Assembly (NCBI RefSeq): GCF_023016085.1
Contig: NZ_JALKBF010000001.1
Coordinates: 310,001 to 374,000 of the forward strand
Reading direction: 5' to 3'
DNA: 64,000 bases
Source: Aliiroseovarius sp. F47248L
Lineage (GTDB): Bacteria > Pseudomonadota > Alphaproteobacteria > Rhodobacterales > Rhodobacteraceae
The position numbers and the translations under genes are program-made. The first letter of the stretch is position 1; each line of letters starts with the position of its first letter. This document shows positions 16,939 through 27,989 of this stretch, piece by piece. The notes beneath the pieces are model-generated. The model was not told the origin of the DNA. It saw nothing but the letters and a program-made list of their open reading frames with translations, and did not search any database.

Positions 16939-18480
16939 TCAACGCCGAAACTTAACGATGCCTTCAGCCTGAAGCGCGTCTGAAAGCGCGGTGAAGCGAG
17001 ATTGTGCAACCTCGCCAAACAGATCCTTCCCGCTTTGGTCCAATGTCAGGATAAGTTGACGCTTCTTCGGAAACCACTTCAAAGAAGCAAGCTTCGTCGG
17101 GTCTTTCATAGTCAGCATCGCACCGAAACGCATGGCTTTACCGAGCACCTCGGCGCGGTTGATATTCTTTTCTGACAGGATTCCGAACAACGGTTCGAAC
17201 CGCGATCCTGCACGCGCGTTCTTGTAGCGGTGTAACAAGGCCAAGCCCAGGAAAACGCGTTCCTGATGGGTCAGCCCACCAAGGTTTGCGCGGGTGGCGT
17301 TGTCAAAACAGACCTCATGCCGGTAATCGGGATGAGCGCGCCAACTTACGTCGTGCAGCAGGCAGGCGGCTTTGATCAGCCGCAGTTCACTGGTTTTGGC
17401 AGATTTGAACACAGGTTGCAGAAACGCAAAAAGGCGTTTGCCAAAGCCTGGAATACGGGCATCTTTCTGTTCGGCGGCATAGCAGGCTTCGATCAGAGGG
17501 TCGCGCCGACGCAGCCGCTCGGGCATCTGTTGATACAGTAACCCTTCGCGGATGCCGAATGAACTGACAGCAATCTCTTTCGGACGAAACTCGCGGATAA
17601 GGCGTTTCAGCACCTGCGCTGCGATGGGCACCAGCGCCATCCGGGCAGAGGATGTTCCGGTGCGTTGACGCACCTCGTCAAGGTCAACCTCTTCAATCCA
17701 TTTCAATGTAGTAGCAAGGGATTTTGGCGTCATGCGATATTCATGCAGAACGGTCAGCGGGTAGCCGCGTCGTTCCATATCCAACCGCGCGATAGCCCGC
17801 CATGAACCGCCCACCAGAAACAGGCGCTTGTGATCCGTTCCCATATCATCGGCAAGTTGCTGAACCACGCGCGCAATCTCGGCCTTCAGACCTTTCTTTC
17901 CGCCGGGAACGCTTGCCAACTTCAACGGACCCAATGGCGAAGTCACACGTTTGCCCACTTGTCCGCCAGAAATACTGGCCAGTTCAAGCGACGAGCCACC
18001 GATATCGCACATCAGCCCGTTGGCGTCAGGCCAGCCCAGCAGCACACCCTGCGCGGAAAAGCGGGCTTCTTCCTCGCCGTCTATGACATATATGTTTAAC
18101 CCAGTCTCACGCAGCACCTCAGCACAAAAATCAGGCCCGTCGCTGGCTTCACGCACGGCTGCTGTGGCAACGGCAGACAGAGGCGGCATCTTCATTCCAT
18201 CGGCCAGTCTTTGAAAGCGCTTGATGGCAGCAAGTGCACGGACGCGACCTTCAGGATGAAGGCGTCCGGTTTCTGATAACCCAGTGCCCAAGCCGCACAA
18301 GATTTTTTCGTTAAAGAAATAAGCTGGGCTTCGTGCGGCGCCGTCAAACACCACCAGACGGACCGAGTTTGATCCGATATCTACCACTCCGATACGCCGC
18401 AGTGCCCGTACAGATGGATCATCAAACAGTGGACGTCCAAATGGCCCCCAATCGTCACTGGCCTCGCCGCGTCCGTCCAT
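16939..18480 (-). CDS. ppx: Ppx/GppA exopolyphosphatase family protein
   Basis: Ppx/GppA enzymes remove terminal phosphate from polyphosphate or hydrolyse pppGpp. The 513-residue protein shows the ASKHA ATPase phosphate loop VVDIGSNSVRLVVFDG, the DGEEEARFSAQG segment, and MCDIGGSSLELASI. The C-terminal HD-like region (about 350 onward) contains LLHDVSWRAHPDYRHE. The ATG at 18480 was chosen because GGGGGA lies about 7 bases upstream; a TTG at 18534 overlapping the ppk stop would add 18 residues of low quality. It follows ppk on the same strand, a frequent polyphosphate-metabolism pair. Confidence 0.92.
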   Translation of the reverse strand: MDGRGEASDDWGPFGRPLFDDPSVRALRRIGVVDIGSNSVRLVVFDGAARSPAYFFNEKILCGLGTGLSETGRLHPEGRVRALAAIKRFQRLADGMKMPPLSAVATAAVREASDGPDFCAEVLRETGLNIYVIDGEEEARFSAQGVLLGWPDANGLMCDIGGSSLELASISGGQVGKRVTSPLGPLKLASVPGGKKGLKAEIARVVQQLADDMGTDHKRLFLVGGSWRAIARLDMERRGYPLTVLHEYRMTPKSLATTLKWIEEVDLDEVRQRTGTSSARMALVPIAAQVLKRLIREFRPKEIAVSSFGIREGLLYQQMPERLRRRDPLIEACYAAEQKDARIPGFGKRLFAFLQPVFKSAKTSELRLIKAACLLHDVSWRAHPDYRHEVCFDNATRANLGGLTHQERVFLGLALLHRYKNARAGSRFEPLFGILSEKNINRAEVLGKAMRFGAMLTMKDPTKLASLKWFPKKRQLILTLDQSGKDLFGEVAQSRFTALSDALQAEGIVKFRR

Positions 18481-18530
18481 AGATTGTCCCCCGTTTGGTG
18501 TTGGTAGGTTAGCCGGGTGCCCGCCCGCGA

Positions 18531-20729
18531 TCAATCTTCCGAATGGGTCAGTTCCGGTACGTCAGACGCCCCGGCTGAACCACGACCCGAAAGCGACGGG
18601 TTTTCCATGAAGAACCGGTGGCAGTTGAACGGTCGTTCAATGGTGGTCAGATCCGCGCGATAGAAACCGCCATCAGATCGCATCACCCAGCTTTGGGCGA
18701 CGTCGGCAAGATTCGCAGCCATGATTTGGCTTACGATCTGCGCCTTGACTGTGGCGTTTTCGATCTCGACCAGTGTTTCCACACGACGGTTCAGATTGCG
18801 CCCCATCCAATCGGCGGACGACATGTAAACCCGTGCCTTTTTCGATGGAAGCCCGTAGCCGTTTCCAAAACAGACAATGCGCGAATGCTCAAGAAAGCGG
18901 CCGACGATGGATTTCACCCGGATGTTTTCCGACAAGCCTTTGATCCCTGGTCGCAAGCCGCAGATACCCCTCACCACAAGACTGATTTTTACGCCAGCTT
19001 GCGACGCAGTATAAAGCGCGTCGATTACATCGGGTTCGACCAGCGAGTTCATTTTTGCCCAGATTTCGGCAGGTTTGCCGTCCTTGGCATAGGCCGCTTC
19101 GGCTTTGATGCGTTTGATCAGGGTCGATTTCAGGTCGAGCGGGGAGATGGCAAGGTTTTCGAGCGATTGCGGCTCGGCATAGCCGGACAGGTAGTTGAAC
19201 ACGCGCGTGGCATCGCGCCCCAGTGCCGGGTCGCACGTGAACAAGCTGAGGTCAGTATAGATACGTGCAGTGATCGGATGATAATTGCCGGTGCCATAAT
19301 GCGTGTATGTCACCAGTTCATCGCCTTCGCGTCGCACAACGGTCGAGATTTTGGCGTGAGTTTTATAGTTGATGAATCCATAAACTACATGCGCACCTGC
19401 CCGTTCCAGACGCCGTGACTGACGGATGTTCGCGGCTTCGTCAAACCGTGCTTTCAATTCGACAAGCGCGGTGACGGATTTTCCGTCTTCTGCTGCTTCG
19501 CACAGAGCGGATACAATCGGGCTGTCATGCGAGGTGCGGTACAACGTCTGTTTGATCGCGACCACATTTGGATCGCGTGCTGCCTGATGCAGAAAGCGAA
19601 CCACCATGTCAAAGGTCTCATAGGGATGGTGCAGCAGCATGTCCTTTTGCCTGATGGCGGCAAACATATCGCCGTCATGATCCTGCACACGTTCGGGAAC
19701 GCGGGGCGAGAAGCTGGGCCAGAGCAGGTCAGGCAGATCTTTCAGGACAAGCTGGCCAAGATCGGCCATGCCGATCATGCCGTCCACCTCGACAATTTCG
19801 TCGTCGGTTACTTTCAGTTCGCGCATGATCATCGACAGCAGCCCGGATGGCGCATCCTTGGTGATTTTCATGCGCACAACTTCACCCCGTCGGCGCCGTT
19901 TCAGAGCGGTTTCGAACTCGCGCACCAAATCTTCGGCTTCGTCTTCAACTTCAAGATCGCTGTCGCGCAGAATCCGGAAGGCACAATTCCCTTTCTCGAC
20001 ATAGCCGGGGAACAACAGATCAAGATATACAAGTAGTAGGTCTTCCAAGGGTAGGAAGCGGTAATGACCATCCTCGGCGGGCAGGGGGACGAACCTGTCG
20101 ATCTGCTGTGGGATCGGCAGCAATGCTTTCAGTTTTTGCTTGTCTGACTTGCGTTCGAGTTGCAAAGCCAAAGTGTATCCGGTGTTCGGGATGAACGGAA
20201 AAGGGTGCGCCGGGTCAATCGCCAGCGGAGACAAGACCGGAAACACTTGGCTGAGAAATATTTTGTCCAGGTAGCCGCGGTCAACTTCGGTCAGATCATC
20301 GCGACGACAGATGATAATGCCTTGGCTTTGCATCTCGCTCGCTAATTGCTCGAACACGTTTTGTTGACGCGCCATTAGGGCACGCGCATCGGTATCGATC
20401 AGCTTCAACTGTTCGGTTGGGCTAAGGCCGTCGGCGGCGGGCGTGGTCACTCCTTCGCGGACCAATTCACGAAGGCCAGCCACACGGACGGTGTAAAATT
20501 CATCCAGATTGGCAGCCGATATCGACAGGAAGCGCAACCGCTCCAACAAAGGCACGCGGGCATTTTCCGCTTCCTCCAACACACGCCAGTTGAAGCCAAG
20601 CCAGCTGAGTTCACGATTGAAAAACCGGCGTGGCCCCTCGAAGTCTTCTAGAGGCAATTCCTGCGGGGTAGGAAACGCCGAGGCAAGGAAATCCGCAAGC
20701 GGAATCTGTGGTGTGTTGGTCTTGTTCAT
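18531..20729 (-). CDS. ppk1: Polyphosphate kinase 1
   Basis: PPK1 polymerises the ATP gamma-phosphate into inorganic polyphosphate. The 732-residue length is usual. The N-terminal domain has [20 protein letters not shown] and [17 protein letters not shown]. The catalytic domains show [13 protein letters not shown], whose His is the phosphorylated residue, and [23 protein letters not shown] 6 bp before the ATG at 20729 is the only other near start. It is upstream of ppx in the same direction and follows hda by 41 bp, so an AI-2E permease-hda-ppk-ppx transcript is plausible. Confidence 0.96.
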   Translation of the reverse strand: MNKTNTPQIPLADFLASAFPTPQELPLEDFEGPRRFFNRELSWLGFNWRVLEEAENARVPLLERLRFLSISAANLDEFYTVRVAGLRELVREGVTTPAADGLSPTEQLKLIDTDARALMARQQNVFEQLASEMQSQGIIICRRDDLTEVDRGYLDKIFLSQVFPVLSPLAIDPAHPFPFIPNTGYTLALQLERKSDKQKLKALLPIPQQIDRFVPLPAEDGHYRFLPLEDLLLVYLDLLFPGYVEKGNCAFRILRDSDLEVEDEAEDLVREFETALKRRRRGEVVRMKITKDAPSGLLSMIMRELKVTDDEIVEVDGMIGMADLGQLVLKDLPDLLWPSFSPRVPERVQDHDGDMFAAIRQKDMLLHHPYETFDMVVRFLHQAARDPNVVAIKQTLYRTSHDSPIVSALCEAAEDGKSVTALVELKARFDEAANIRQSRRLERAGAHVVYGFINYKTHAKISTVVRREGDELVTYTHYGTGNYHPITARIYTDLSLFTCDPALGRDATRVFNYLSGYAEPQSLENLAISPLDLKSTLIKRIKAEAAYAKDGKPAEIWAKMNSLVEPDVIDALYTASQAGVKISLVVRGICGLRPGIKGLSENIRVKSIVGRFLEHSRIVCFGNGYGLPSKKARVYMSSADWMGRNLNRRVETLVEIENATVKAQIVSQIMAANLADVAQSWVMRSDGGFYRADLTTIERPFNCHRFFMENPSLSGRGSAGASDVPELTHSED

Positions 20730-20770
20730 AGTCACACTCTAACACGCATAGATGTGACGGGAAGATGACG

Positions 20771-21454
20771 TTATGTCTCTGACCCCGTTTCATCATGCAG
20801 AAAACGGGCCGCTAGATTTCGTGTCAGAGGGCGACCTTCGGACAAGGCGGCATGATCCAGTTGATCGACCAGCTCCGCAACTGCCGCGAGTGAGCGATTC
20901 ATGCGCGGCAGAAGATAATCGATTAGATTGGCGGGAACAGCGATTTGGCGATCGTCAAACAACTTGACCAGAACGGCAGACAGCAACATGTCGTCAGGTG
21001 GATCCAACGTTGCAAGCGTCGTGCCCTCCAGCCGGCTTCTGAGGTCGGGCAGGTTGATCGTCCAACGGGATGGCGCTGTATTCCCCGTGATTAAAAGCGA
21101 CCCACCCTCGGCCAGAACCAGATTATGAAGGTGAAAAAGAGCAGTTTCCGCAACAACGTCGCCAGCGATCCGGTCAGCATCTTCAACAGCGACCGATTGA
21201 CCTGCCAGTGTTGGAATGTCTGTGCCAGTCAGGTCGGCCGCACCCATGATCCTGGCACCCACGATGCCGGCCCACACATGGGTCAGGTGCGTTTTTCCAG
21301 TTCCTTCGGCTCCGACCAGCACCAGTTTTCGATTTGGCCAGTCTTGCCAAGCGTCAACGGCAGCCATCGCATTCGCGTTGGACGGTGTGACAAGAAAATC
21401 TTCCAGTCCCTGCGCCGCATGAGCGGGCAGGTCAAATGTCAATTGTCTGGCCAT
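20771..21454 (-). CDS. hda: DnaA-related regulatory inactivator Hda / HdaA
   Basis: The 227-residue protein starts with the clamp-binding-like motif MARQLTFDLPAH, in which QLTFDLP fits the sliding-clamp consensus. It has a Walker A loop GAEGTGKTHL and an AAA+ core like that of DnaA (sensor segment TGNTAPSRWTINLPDLRSRLEGT). It lacks the DnaA N-terminal and DNA-binding domains. With clamp-loaded DNA, Hda promotes ATP hydrolysis on DnaA and limits re-initiation. The start overlaps the AI-2E gene stop (TAATG). Confidence 0.92.
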   Translation of the reverse strand: MARQLTFDLPAHAAQGLEDFLVTPSNANAMAAVDAWQDWPNRKLVLVGAEGTGKTHLTHVWAGIVGARIMGAADLTGTDIPTLAGQSVAVEDADRIAGDVVAETALFHLHNLVLAEGGSLLITGNTAPSRWTINLPDLRSRLEGTTLATLDPPDDMLLSAVLVKLFDDRQIAVPANLIDYLLPRMNRSLAAVAELVDQLDHAALSEGRPLTRNLAARFLHDETGSET

Positions 21455-22539
21455 TATTCTGCGTCGCTTTCGTCGCCCATCTCTTGCGTGGACAACCCTT
21501 TGTACAGCAACCCTTCTTGGTATTTCCCGATGAAGAACCGGGCAACAACGCCCATCGAGGCGGCGACCGGGACGGCCACAAGCATACCGACAAACCCAAA
21601 CAGAGAGCCAAAGACCGACAACGCCAACAACAGCCAGACCGGATGCAGTCCGACCGAGCTGCCAACCAGTTTAGGAGTGAGGATATTGCCCTCGAAAAAC
21701 TGACCGAATATGAAAATTCCTGCAACCGCCCCAAGGTGCCACCATTCGCCCCAGAACTGAAACAGCCCCAGCCCGATCGCCAAGGTGCCACCGATGATGG
21801 CGCCCACATAGGGGATGAATGTGATTAACCCGGCGATAAAGCCGACGACCATTCCAAACTGCAATCCGACAGCCATCAATGCAACGGCGTAGTAGGTGCC
21901 AAGAACCAGACAAACTGTGCCTTGACCGCGAACGAAACTGGCCAAAGTGCGGTCGATATTAGTGGCTATCTGGCGGATTGCTGGGCGGTGATCAAGTGGC
22001 AGAAGGCTGTCAATCTTGGCCACCATCCGGTCCCAATCCAGCAGCATGTAGAAGGCGACGACCGGTGTTACGACCAATAGGATCACAATGTTGATCACCC
22101 CCATGGCAGAGCTAACAACTGTTCCCACTAGTTCTCCGCCGCGTTCCTTGATTGCTTGACCAAGGCTGCCCAAGGATTGGCGCAGGGTTGAATCTTCATC
22201 CATCAACGACGGTATGTTCTCGGTCAGAAAACTCTCGAGCTGCTTTAACAATTTAGGCGCAGCGTCGGCTAAGGCGATAGATTGCGAAACCAAAGTCGGC
22301 ACCACCATTAGGAATGCAATAACAAAGCACAAGATCGCCAAGATTGAGATGATCGCAGTCGCCGCAACGCGAGACAGGCCGGCGGCCTCTAACCTATCTG
22401 CAACCGGGTCAAGGAAATATGCGATGGCCCCACCCAGTATGAAGGGCATGATCACGTCGCCCAGATACCAAAGGGCGAACGCCAAGACGGCGATGGTGAC
22501 CGACCAGAATTTCACCTGCGTTTGAACGGGTAACGCCAT
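21454..22539 (-). CDS. AI-2E transporter (PerM) family permease
   Basis: The 361-residue membrane protein has paired N-terminal helices (FWSVTIAVLAFALWYLGDVI and FILGGAIAYFLDPVADRLE), a central amphipathic region and a C-terminal helix bundle. The segments GLITFIPYVGAIIGG and LTPKLVGSSVGLHPVWLL are family hallmarks. Members transport diverse solutes, including sodium/proton exchange or autoinducer export, so the name AI-2E should not be read as quorum sensing. It leads the transcript that continues into hda, a gene order that is common in Rhodobacteraceae. Confidence 0.9.
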   Translation of the reverse strand: MALPVQTQVKFWSVTIAVLAFALWYLGDVIMPFILGGAIAYFLDPVADRLEAAGLSRVAATAIISILAILCFVIAFLMVVPTLVSQSIALADAAPKLLKQLESFLTENIPSLMDEDSTLRQSLGSLGQAIKERGGELVGTVVSSAMGVINIVILLVVTPVVAFYMLLDWDRMVAKIDSLLPLDHRPAIRQIATNIDRTLASFVRGQGTVCLVLGTYYAVALMAVGLQFGMVVGFIAGLITFIPYVGAIIGGTLAIGLGLFQFWGEWWHLGAVAGIFIFGQFFEGNILTPKLVGSSVGLHPVWLLLALSVFGSLFGFVGMLVAVPVAASMGVVARFFIGKYQEGLLYKGLSTQEMGDESDAE

Positions 22540-22709
22540 TTGTGCTCCTTAAGATACTGCTTCCTATGTCGCCCAGCTTGGATAGCAATTCAAGTGCAGG
22601 ACGCAGGGGGCTCTAATGTGCTGGCTTGTAAGTTCGCTCTTGCTCCTGCCCTGTATTGGGTGAATTATTGGCCAGACCGGTGGTGGCCGGCCTATCAAAG
22701 AGGTTTTCG

Positions 22710-22898
22710 ATGCGCATAGCTGTTGCGATCAGTCTGGCTTGTTTTTTTCTATCGGCCTGCACGGGCCATGATTACGAGCCCCGCGAGCCGGGGATCAGTA
22801 TTTCGGGCGAAACCAAGGCTGGCCTCAAGTATAGCGGTGGCGATGTTTCCCCGGATCAGGAAACCAAGATCACAATCAGCGTCGGCGGGTCGATCTAG
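22710..22898 (+). CDS. Very small lipoprotein
   Basis: From the ATG at 22710 the product is 62 residues, with the signal MRIAVAISLACFFLSAC and the lipidated cysteine at about residue 17. The remaining 45 residues are hydrophilic and end with TKITISVGGSI. No family is recognised. AGAGG lies about 8 bases before this ATG, so the longer frame from 22656 is rejected. It lies upstream of proS on the same strand, separated by 130 bp with no clear terminator. Confidence 0.7.
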   Translation: MRIAVAISLACFFLSACTGHDYEPREPGISISGETKAGLKYSGGDVSPDQETKITISVGGSI

Positions 22899-23029
22899 CG
22901 GACCTACAGTGCCATTTGAACCATCGCGACCAGACGCGAAAACCAATCAGCGAACCATTGTATGATTGCCCCGTCCGCGTTGATGTCATAGACCGCATGG
23001 GACGTTTTCGTGATTGAACAGAGGTCCAC

Positions 23030-24382
23030 ATGCGCCTGTCCCGCTATTTTCTGCCCGTTCTGAAGGAAACCCCTTCTGAGGCGCAGATCGTTTCCCACCG
23101 CTACATGCTGCGCGCCGGTATGATCAAACAACAATCTGCCGGCATCTATTCTTGGCTGCCATTGGGCTTCAAGGTCCTGCGCAAGATCGAAAACATTGTG
23201 CACGAGGAACAGATTCGCGCCGGTCACATCCCAATGTTGATGCCGACCATCCAGTCCGCGGACTTGTGGCGCGAAAGCGGGCGGTATGACGGCTATGGTG
23301 AAGAAATGCTACGGATGCAGGATCGTCACGGGCGTGACATGCTGTTTTCGCCAACGGCAGAAGAAATGATCACCGACATTTTTCGTGCGAATGTGAATTC
23401 CTATAAAGATCTGCCGCTGACCATGTATCAAATTCAGTGGAAATTTCGCGACGAGATCCGCCCGCGCTTCGGCGTGATGCGGGGGCGTGAATTCTATATG
23501 AAAGATGGCTACAATTTCGATCTGACGAAAGAGGATGCACTGCACGCCTATAATCGCCATTTGGTTAGCTATCTGCGCACCTATGAACGGATGGGCTTGC
23601 AAGCAATCCCGATGCGCGCAGATTCAGGTCCCATTGGCGGCGACTACACGCACGAGTTTCTGGTATTGGCTGAAACCGGTGAAAGCGAAGTCTTCTATGA
23701 CAGTGAAGTCACCGATCTGACATTTGGCGACCGCGATATCGACTATGACAATGTGGCGCAATGTCAGGGGGTTATGGACGAATTCACATCACGTTATGCC
23801 CGTACGGACGAAACGCATGACGCCGCTGCGTTCGACAAGGTGCCAGAAGCGCGCCGCCGCGTTGCGCGCGGGATCGAGGTTGGTCAGATTTTCTATTTCG
23901 GCACCACATATTCGGACAAACTGGGCGCGACCGTGGTCGATAAGGATCAAAACCAAGTGCCGGTGCACATGGGATCGCACGGTATCGGCGTCAGCCGACT
24001 GTTGGGTGCAATCATCGAAGCCAGTCATGACGACAAAGGTATTATCTGGCCCGAGGGCGTGACGCCGTTCCACTGTGGGATTGTCAATCTTAAGCAAGGC
24101 GACGCCGAGGCCGATGCAGCTTGCGAGGCGCTGTATCAGCAACTGACAAACGCCGGGTTGGAGCCGCTTTATGACGACCGCAATGAACGGGCAGGCGGCA
24201 AGTTTGCGACGATGGATCTGATCGGCCTTCCGTGGCGTATCACCGTGGGTCCGAGGGGCTTGAAAAACGGCGTTGTCGAACTGACTTGTCGTCGCACGGG
24301 CGAAAGCGAAGAACTGGCACCGGAAGCGACCGTGGCGAAGGTGATTAAGACATTCGAACCGCACCGCGTGCATGGGCTTTGA
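23030..24382 (+). CDS. proS: Prolyl-tRNA synthetase, short alphaproteobacterial form
   Basis: ProS charges tRNA-Pro. The 450-residue protein has the class II motifs: motif 1 region [21 protein letters not shown], motif 2 [21 protein letters not shown] and motif 3 [13 protein letters not shown]. The anticodon-binding domain follows to the C terminus. It lacks the roughly 180-residue INS editing domain of the E. coli enzyme, as is normal in this class. A strong terminator lies 21 bp after the stop. Confidence 0.96.
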   Translation: MRLSRYFLPVLKETPSEAQIVSHRYMLRAGMIKQQSAGIYSWLPLGFKVLRKIENIVHEEQIRAGHIPMLMPTIQSADLWRESGRYDGYGEEMLRMQDRHGRDMLFSPTAEEMITDIFRANVNSYKDLPLTMYQIQWKFRDEIRPRFGVMRGREFYMKDGYNFDLTKEDALHAYNRHLVSYLRTYERMGLQAIPMRADSGPIGGDYTHEFLVLAETGESEVFYDSEVTDLTFGDRDIDYDNVAQCQGVMDEFTSRYARTDETHDAAAFDKVPEARRRVARGIEVGQIFYFGTTYSDKLGATVVDKDQNQVPVHMGSHGIGVSRLLGAIIEASHDDKGIIWPEGVTPFHCGIVNLKQGDAEADAACEALYQQLTNAGLEPLYDDRNERAGGKFATMDLIGLPWRITVGPRGLKNGVVELTCRRTGESEELAPEATVAKVIKTFEPHRVHGL

Positions 24383-24402
24383 TCCGATCTGATAATGTAT
24401 TG

Positions 24403-24434
24403 AAACGGCGCCCCGGTCTGGTGCGCCGTTTTTT
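24403..24434 (+). terminator. Rho-independent terminator after proS
   Basis: AAACGGCGC (24403-24411) pairs with GCGCCGTTT (24423-24431) across an 11-nt loop, and the T run continues to 24434. The position 21 bp after the proS stop fits its transcript end. Confidence 0.92.
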
Positions 24435-24525
24435 CAGCGTTTGATGACATAAAGGCAGCGCCTCTTGACCTGATCCTTCGGCTTTGGAAGGCTGTTTTCA
24501 ATCGACAAACGAGCAGGTGACATAA

Positions 24526-25011
24526 ATGATCCGGACGTTGGCAATGATAGGCGGCCTCGCAGGCGCGGTGGTGATGAGCCAGTTTCCCGAATTTACACAG
24601 CAGTATATGCAGCGTCTTTCAGGCGCACGAACCGAATTGCAGGTTGTGACGACCGGGTTCGAGCTCACTGCTAAAGCAGCAGGATACACCCGCGACGAAG
24701 CTCTGGAGAAAATGGGCGGAACCAGCTTTCAGGACAATCTACGCGACCAGATGAGACGCAATTTCACCCGTTACGAGCGTCTGGACTCAGCCTACCTTGC
24801 GCTGAAAGGCACCGAACCGATGGCGCGCTTGGCAAAGGTCTGGCATTTCCGCGATACGGATTTGGCCAAGCGCACATGGGAAGACTTTCGACCTGCGATC
24901 CCTGTTACAGCCGATGGTTTGCTTTGCGCCGGAATCGGCTTTGTTGGGGGATGGCTTTTGGTTTCGTTGATCCTTGGCGCATTTTTGCGCCCGTTTCGGC
25001 GCACCGCCTAG
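24526..25011 (+). CDS. DUF2937 family membrane protein
   Basis: The 161-residue protein has an N-terminal hydrophobic segment (TLAMIGGLAGAVVMSQFP) and a C-terminal one (LLCAGIGFVGGWLLVSLILGAFL), with a soluble loop of about 100 residues between them. The opening FPEFTQQYMQRLSGA pattern and the late RTWEDFRPAIP are typical of DUF2937. The function of the family is unknown. The gene stands alone after the proS terminator, and its stop lies 15 bp before the convergent outer-membrane protein gene. Confidence 0.85.
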   Translation: MIRTLAMIGGLAGAVVMSQFPEFTQQYMQRLSGARTELQVVTTGFELTAKAAGYTRDEALEKMGGTSFQDNLRDQMRRNFTRYERLDSAYLALKGTEPMARLAKVWHFRDTDLAKRTWEDFRPAIPVTADGLLCAGIGFVGGWLLVSLILGAFLRPFRRTA

Positions 25012-25026
25012 TGATGTGCCTGTTGG

Positions 25027-25752
25027 TCAGAACCTCAGGTTCAGGCCGACCTTAACACTGTGGAACAAAGGTGTCGCAAGAGTATTATTCCCCAACCCGT
25101 CCGACAACGTGTCTTTACCATAGTTCATGTACTCGTATTCGCCCGTTAACGACAGACGTTTGGTCAGTGGCTGTTCGATGCCCACACCCAGGATATACCC
25201 ATTGGTTGCGTAGGTTTCGTTGATGGCTATGGGGCCAGACGCCCCCGTTCCCATTGCGCTGTAGTCGAATTCGGCGCGAGATACGCCGACTGTGCCATAG
25301 ATAATGGAATTCAGCACCGGCCAGACATAACCGGCTTTCAAGCGAACGGACAGCGCGTGGTTCATTGAAGTTGACCCGCTATAGCCGTTCGACGTGAAGG
25401 TATCTTCGATCTTTCCGCCTTCGATGGCCAGTTCGGGCCCGAAAACCCAACGATCTAGTTGCCAGCGATAACCAGCGCGCAAGCTGCCCGCCCAGCCACT
25501 GTTCTCATAGTTTCCAAGGTTGAAGCTGTTGCCAGATCCTTGTGTGACGCCTATGCGATCACCGCCGCTGAAGTTATAGCCCAGTGTGCCTCCGACATAG
25601 GCACCTTCCCAGAACGGAGGATCATAGGATGTAGTGTTCTGGATAGGGGTCTCAATGACCGGGTCGGACAGGTTCCCGGCAGTGGCTGTATGGGACACCA
25701 GTACTAATGAAAGACAGGCGAAGGTTTTGGAAAGATAAGAACAGCGAAACAT
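25027..25752 (-). CDS. Outer-membrane beta-barrel protein, Omp25/31-like
   Basis: From the ATG at 25752 the product has 241 residues: a signal peptide cut near TATAGN, then a small eight-stranded barrel pattern. Family marks are WEGAYVGGTLGYNFSG, alternating aromatic strands (GWAGSLRAGYRWQLDRWVFGPELAIEGG), LTGEYEYMNYG and a terminal phenylalanine for BAM recognition (VKVGLNLRF). It would be a small surface or porin-like protein in the outer membrane. It is monocistronic with a 240-bp AT-rich upstream region. An upstream start at 25821 would block the signal peptide. Confidence 0.88.
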   Translation of the reverse strand: MFRCSYLSKTFACLSLVLVSHTATAGNLSDPVIETPIQNTTSYDPPFWEGAYVGGTLGYNFSGGDRIGVTQGSGNSFNLGNYENSGWAGSLRAGYRWQLDRWVFGPELAIEGGKIEDTFTSNGYSGSTSMNHALSVRLKAGYVWPVLNSIIYGTVGVSRAEFDYSAMGTGASGPIAINETYATNGYILGVGIEQPLTKRLSLTGEYEYMNYGKDTLSDGLGNNTLATPLFHSVKVGLNLRF

Positions 25753-25990
25753 GATAATCCACCAACAGACAATACAACGACATTTGTTCTTTAGCCACAA
25801 AACTTGGGGTATGAAACACATTTTTGTGACATATCTAGTATCGCGTTGTGACCATGCCAGCTATGCCCACAGCTGATTCAGCTCACACGGGAAATGCTGA
25901 CATTTTACACATCCGTGGCTGTTTGCATTTTGTCGATAATGGACAGAACGATGCCCGAAGGTCTTTGCAGTGCCGAATGTTGAAGATGTT

Positions 25991-27067
25991 CTATTTCGCG
26001 CCCGCAGTCACCCGATTCACATGACCCATTTTCCGACCTGGTTTGACCTCGTTCTTGCCATATAGATGCAAGGCTGCATTCTGTTCGAGCATAATGTCGG
26101 GAACTTTATTCATGTCATCACCGATCAGGTTCTCCATCACGACATCCACAAAGCGTGTTCCATCACCAAGTGGCCAGCCGACAACCGCGCGAATATGCTG
26201 CTCAAACTGATCCACGCTGCATCCTTGCTGGGTCCAATGGCCGGAATTGTGAACGCGCGGGGCAATCTCGTTGACGATAAGACCCTGAGATGTAACGAAA
26301 AACTCTACTCCCATGACGCCAACGTAATCCAAAGCGTTCAGGATCTTCGCGGCCAGCAAGACCGCATCGGTGCGTTGCGCGCTGGTCAGACGCGCAGGCA
26401 CAGTCGTGGTGGCAAGGATGCCATCCTTGTGGACGTTTTCGCCTGGGTCAAAGCAAGCAATATCGCCATCGGTGCTGCGGGCTGCAATGACGCTGACTTC
26501 ATGGGTGAATTCCACGAAACCTTCCAGAACCGACGGCGCACCCTTCATGTCAGAAAAAGCTTGGTCGGCTTGATCCGTGGACATGATCCGGGATTGTCCT
26601 TTTCCATCATATCCAAACCGTCGTGTCTTAAGGATGGACGGTGTGCCGACCGAATTGATTGCGCTTTCAAGTTCGTTAACCGTTTCAACGTTTTCATAGG
26701 GCGCAACGCGCAGACCCAGTCCGGACAGGAAGTCCTTTTCGGTCAGCCGGTCTTGACTGACGCGCAGCGATTCGCGGCCCGGACGTATGGTTCGGTGCTG
26801 CTCCAACAGGTCCAGCGCGGCAGTGGGGATGTTCTCGAACTCATACGTGATGATGTCAACGGATGCGGCGAAGGCTTCAAGCGCGGCGACGTCATCATAG
26901 TCGGCGGTTGTCACCCGGTCAGCAACATGCCCAGCGGGCGGGTTCGCACCCGGTTCGAAAATATGCGTTTTGAAGCCAAGGCGAGAGGCAGCGACTGACA
27001 GCATGCGACCCAACTGGCCGCCACCAAGAATACCAATCGTGGTACCAGAGGGTAGGGGTTTAGTCAT
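25991..27067 (-). CDS. purK: N5-carboxyaminoimidazole ribonucleotide synthase
   Basis: PurK uses ATP and bicarbonate to make N5-CAIR from AIR in purine synthesis. The ATG at 27067 overlaps the purE stop by 8 bp and gives 358 residues. The ATP-grasp marks are [38 protein letters not shown] and [14 protein letters not shown]. It forms a two-gene operon with purE, the usual arrangement. Confidence 0.96.
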   Translation of the reverse strand: MTKPLPSGTTIGILGGGQLGRMLSVAASRLGFKTHIFEPGANPPAGHVADRVTTADYDDVAALEAFAASVDIITYEFENIPTAALDLLEQHRTIRPGRESLRVSQDRLTEKDFLSGLGLRVAPYENVETVNELESAINSVGTPSILKTRRFGYDGKGQSRIMSTDQADQAFSDMKGAPSVLEGFVEFTHEVSVIAARSTDGDIACFDPGENVHKDGILATTTVPARLTSAQRTDAVLLAAKILNALDYVGVMGVEFFVTSQGLIVNEIAPRVHNSGHWTQQGCSVDQFEQHIRAVVGWPLGDGTRFVDVVMENLIGDDMNKVPDIMLEQNAALHLYGKNEVKPGRKMGHVNRVTAGAK

Positions 27068-27548
27068 CTTGCGGCTCATCCGGGATCGAGGCGGACAGCG
27101 CCGCGCGCCAGGCGTCCAGCCGGTCGGCCAGCGCCGGGTCCGATACCGCAAGGATACCAGCTGCCATTAACCCAGCATTCGCGGCACCAGCCGCGCCTAT
27201 GGCCATCGTTGCGACCGGAAAGCCTTTGGGCATCTGCACAATGGAATACAGGCTGTCGACCCCGGACAAGGCGCGGGTTTGGACCGGCACACCGACAACC
27301 GGCACACGTGTTTTTGACGCCATCATGCCGGGTAGGTGCGCGGCCCCTCCAGCCCCGGCAATAATCACGTGAAGGCCGCGGTCCGCTGCCGTTTTGCCAT
27401 AGTTCCACAACCGATCGGGGGTCCGGTGCGCCGAGACAATCTTTGTCTCATAGGCAACGCCCAGTTCGTCCAGAATTGCGGCAGCTTCTTTCATTGTGGG
27501 CCAGTCGGATTGGCTGCCCATAATGATCCCGACTTTTACAACTGTCAT
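27060..27548 (-). CDS. purE: N5-carboxyaminoimidazole ribonucleotide mutase
   Basis: PurE moves the carboxyl group of N5-CAIR to give CAIR, using the PurK product. The 162-residue class I enzyme shows [14 protein letters not shown] at the start, [24 protein letters not shown] and the octamer-core pattern VPVVGVPV. The purK start overlaps its stop by 8 bp, so the two are translationally coupled. Confidence 0.96.
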   Translation of the reverse strand: MTVVKVGIIMGSQSDWPTMKEAAAILDELGVAYETKIVSAHRTPDRLWNYGKTAADRGLHVIIAGAGGAAHLPGMMASKTRVPVVGVPVQTRALSGVDSLYSIVQMPKGFPVATMAIGAAGAANAGLMAAGILAVSDPALADRLDAWRAALSASIPDEPQDD

Positions 27549-27602
27549 GGTGACCTCGCGTCTTGGAAGCCCGCTTTATAAGGGGATGGGGCCGTGATGC
27601 AA

Positions 27603-27821
27603 TCAGGCAATGATGTCTGGTGTCAGTTTGTCCTCGATCCGGGCGATCTTGTCCTTCAACGACAACTTCTGCTTTTTCAGGCGCCTCAGTTGCAACTGAT
27701 CGGCCATGCCGCGTTCTTCCAGTGCGTGTATGGCGGCGTCCAGATCTCGGTGTTCGGCGCGAAAGACTTCAAGTTCCACACGAAGCACCTCTTCGGTCTT
27801 CATCTCTTTGGCGTTGCTCAT
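27603..27821 (-). CDS. DUF465 (YdcH-like) small coiled protein
   Basis: This 72-residue, highly charged helical protein matches DUF465: the core EVFRAEHRDLDAAIHALEE is followed by LRRLKKQKLSLKDKIARIE and the DIIA end. The pattern of Leu and charged residues suggests an antiparallel helical hairpin. The function of the family is unknown. It is upstream of purE by 54 bp on the same strand and may be the first gene of the purEK transcript. Confidence 0.88.
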   Translation of the reverse strand: MSNAKEMKTEEVLRVELEVFRAEHRDLDAAIHALEERGMADQLQLRRLKKQKLSLKDKIARIEDKLTPDIIA

Positions 27822-27989
27822 TTATGCGGATCGTTCTTTCTGGGGCAGGTGCACGGGCAGTTTAGCGTCAAGCGTGCCGCATAGCCAAGGAAAAGCCGCC
27901 TCTTGCAACCCTTTACCGGACACCCCATATTTTTGACAGGGTCGCCCATGCGGGGCCCGCAAACGTGTCGCTTATTCAAGGACGTGTCG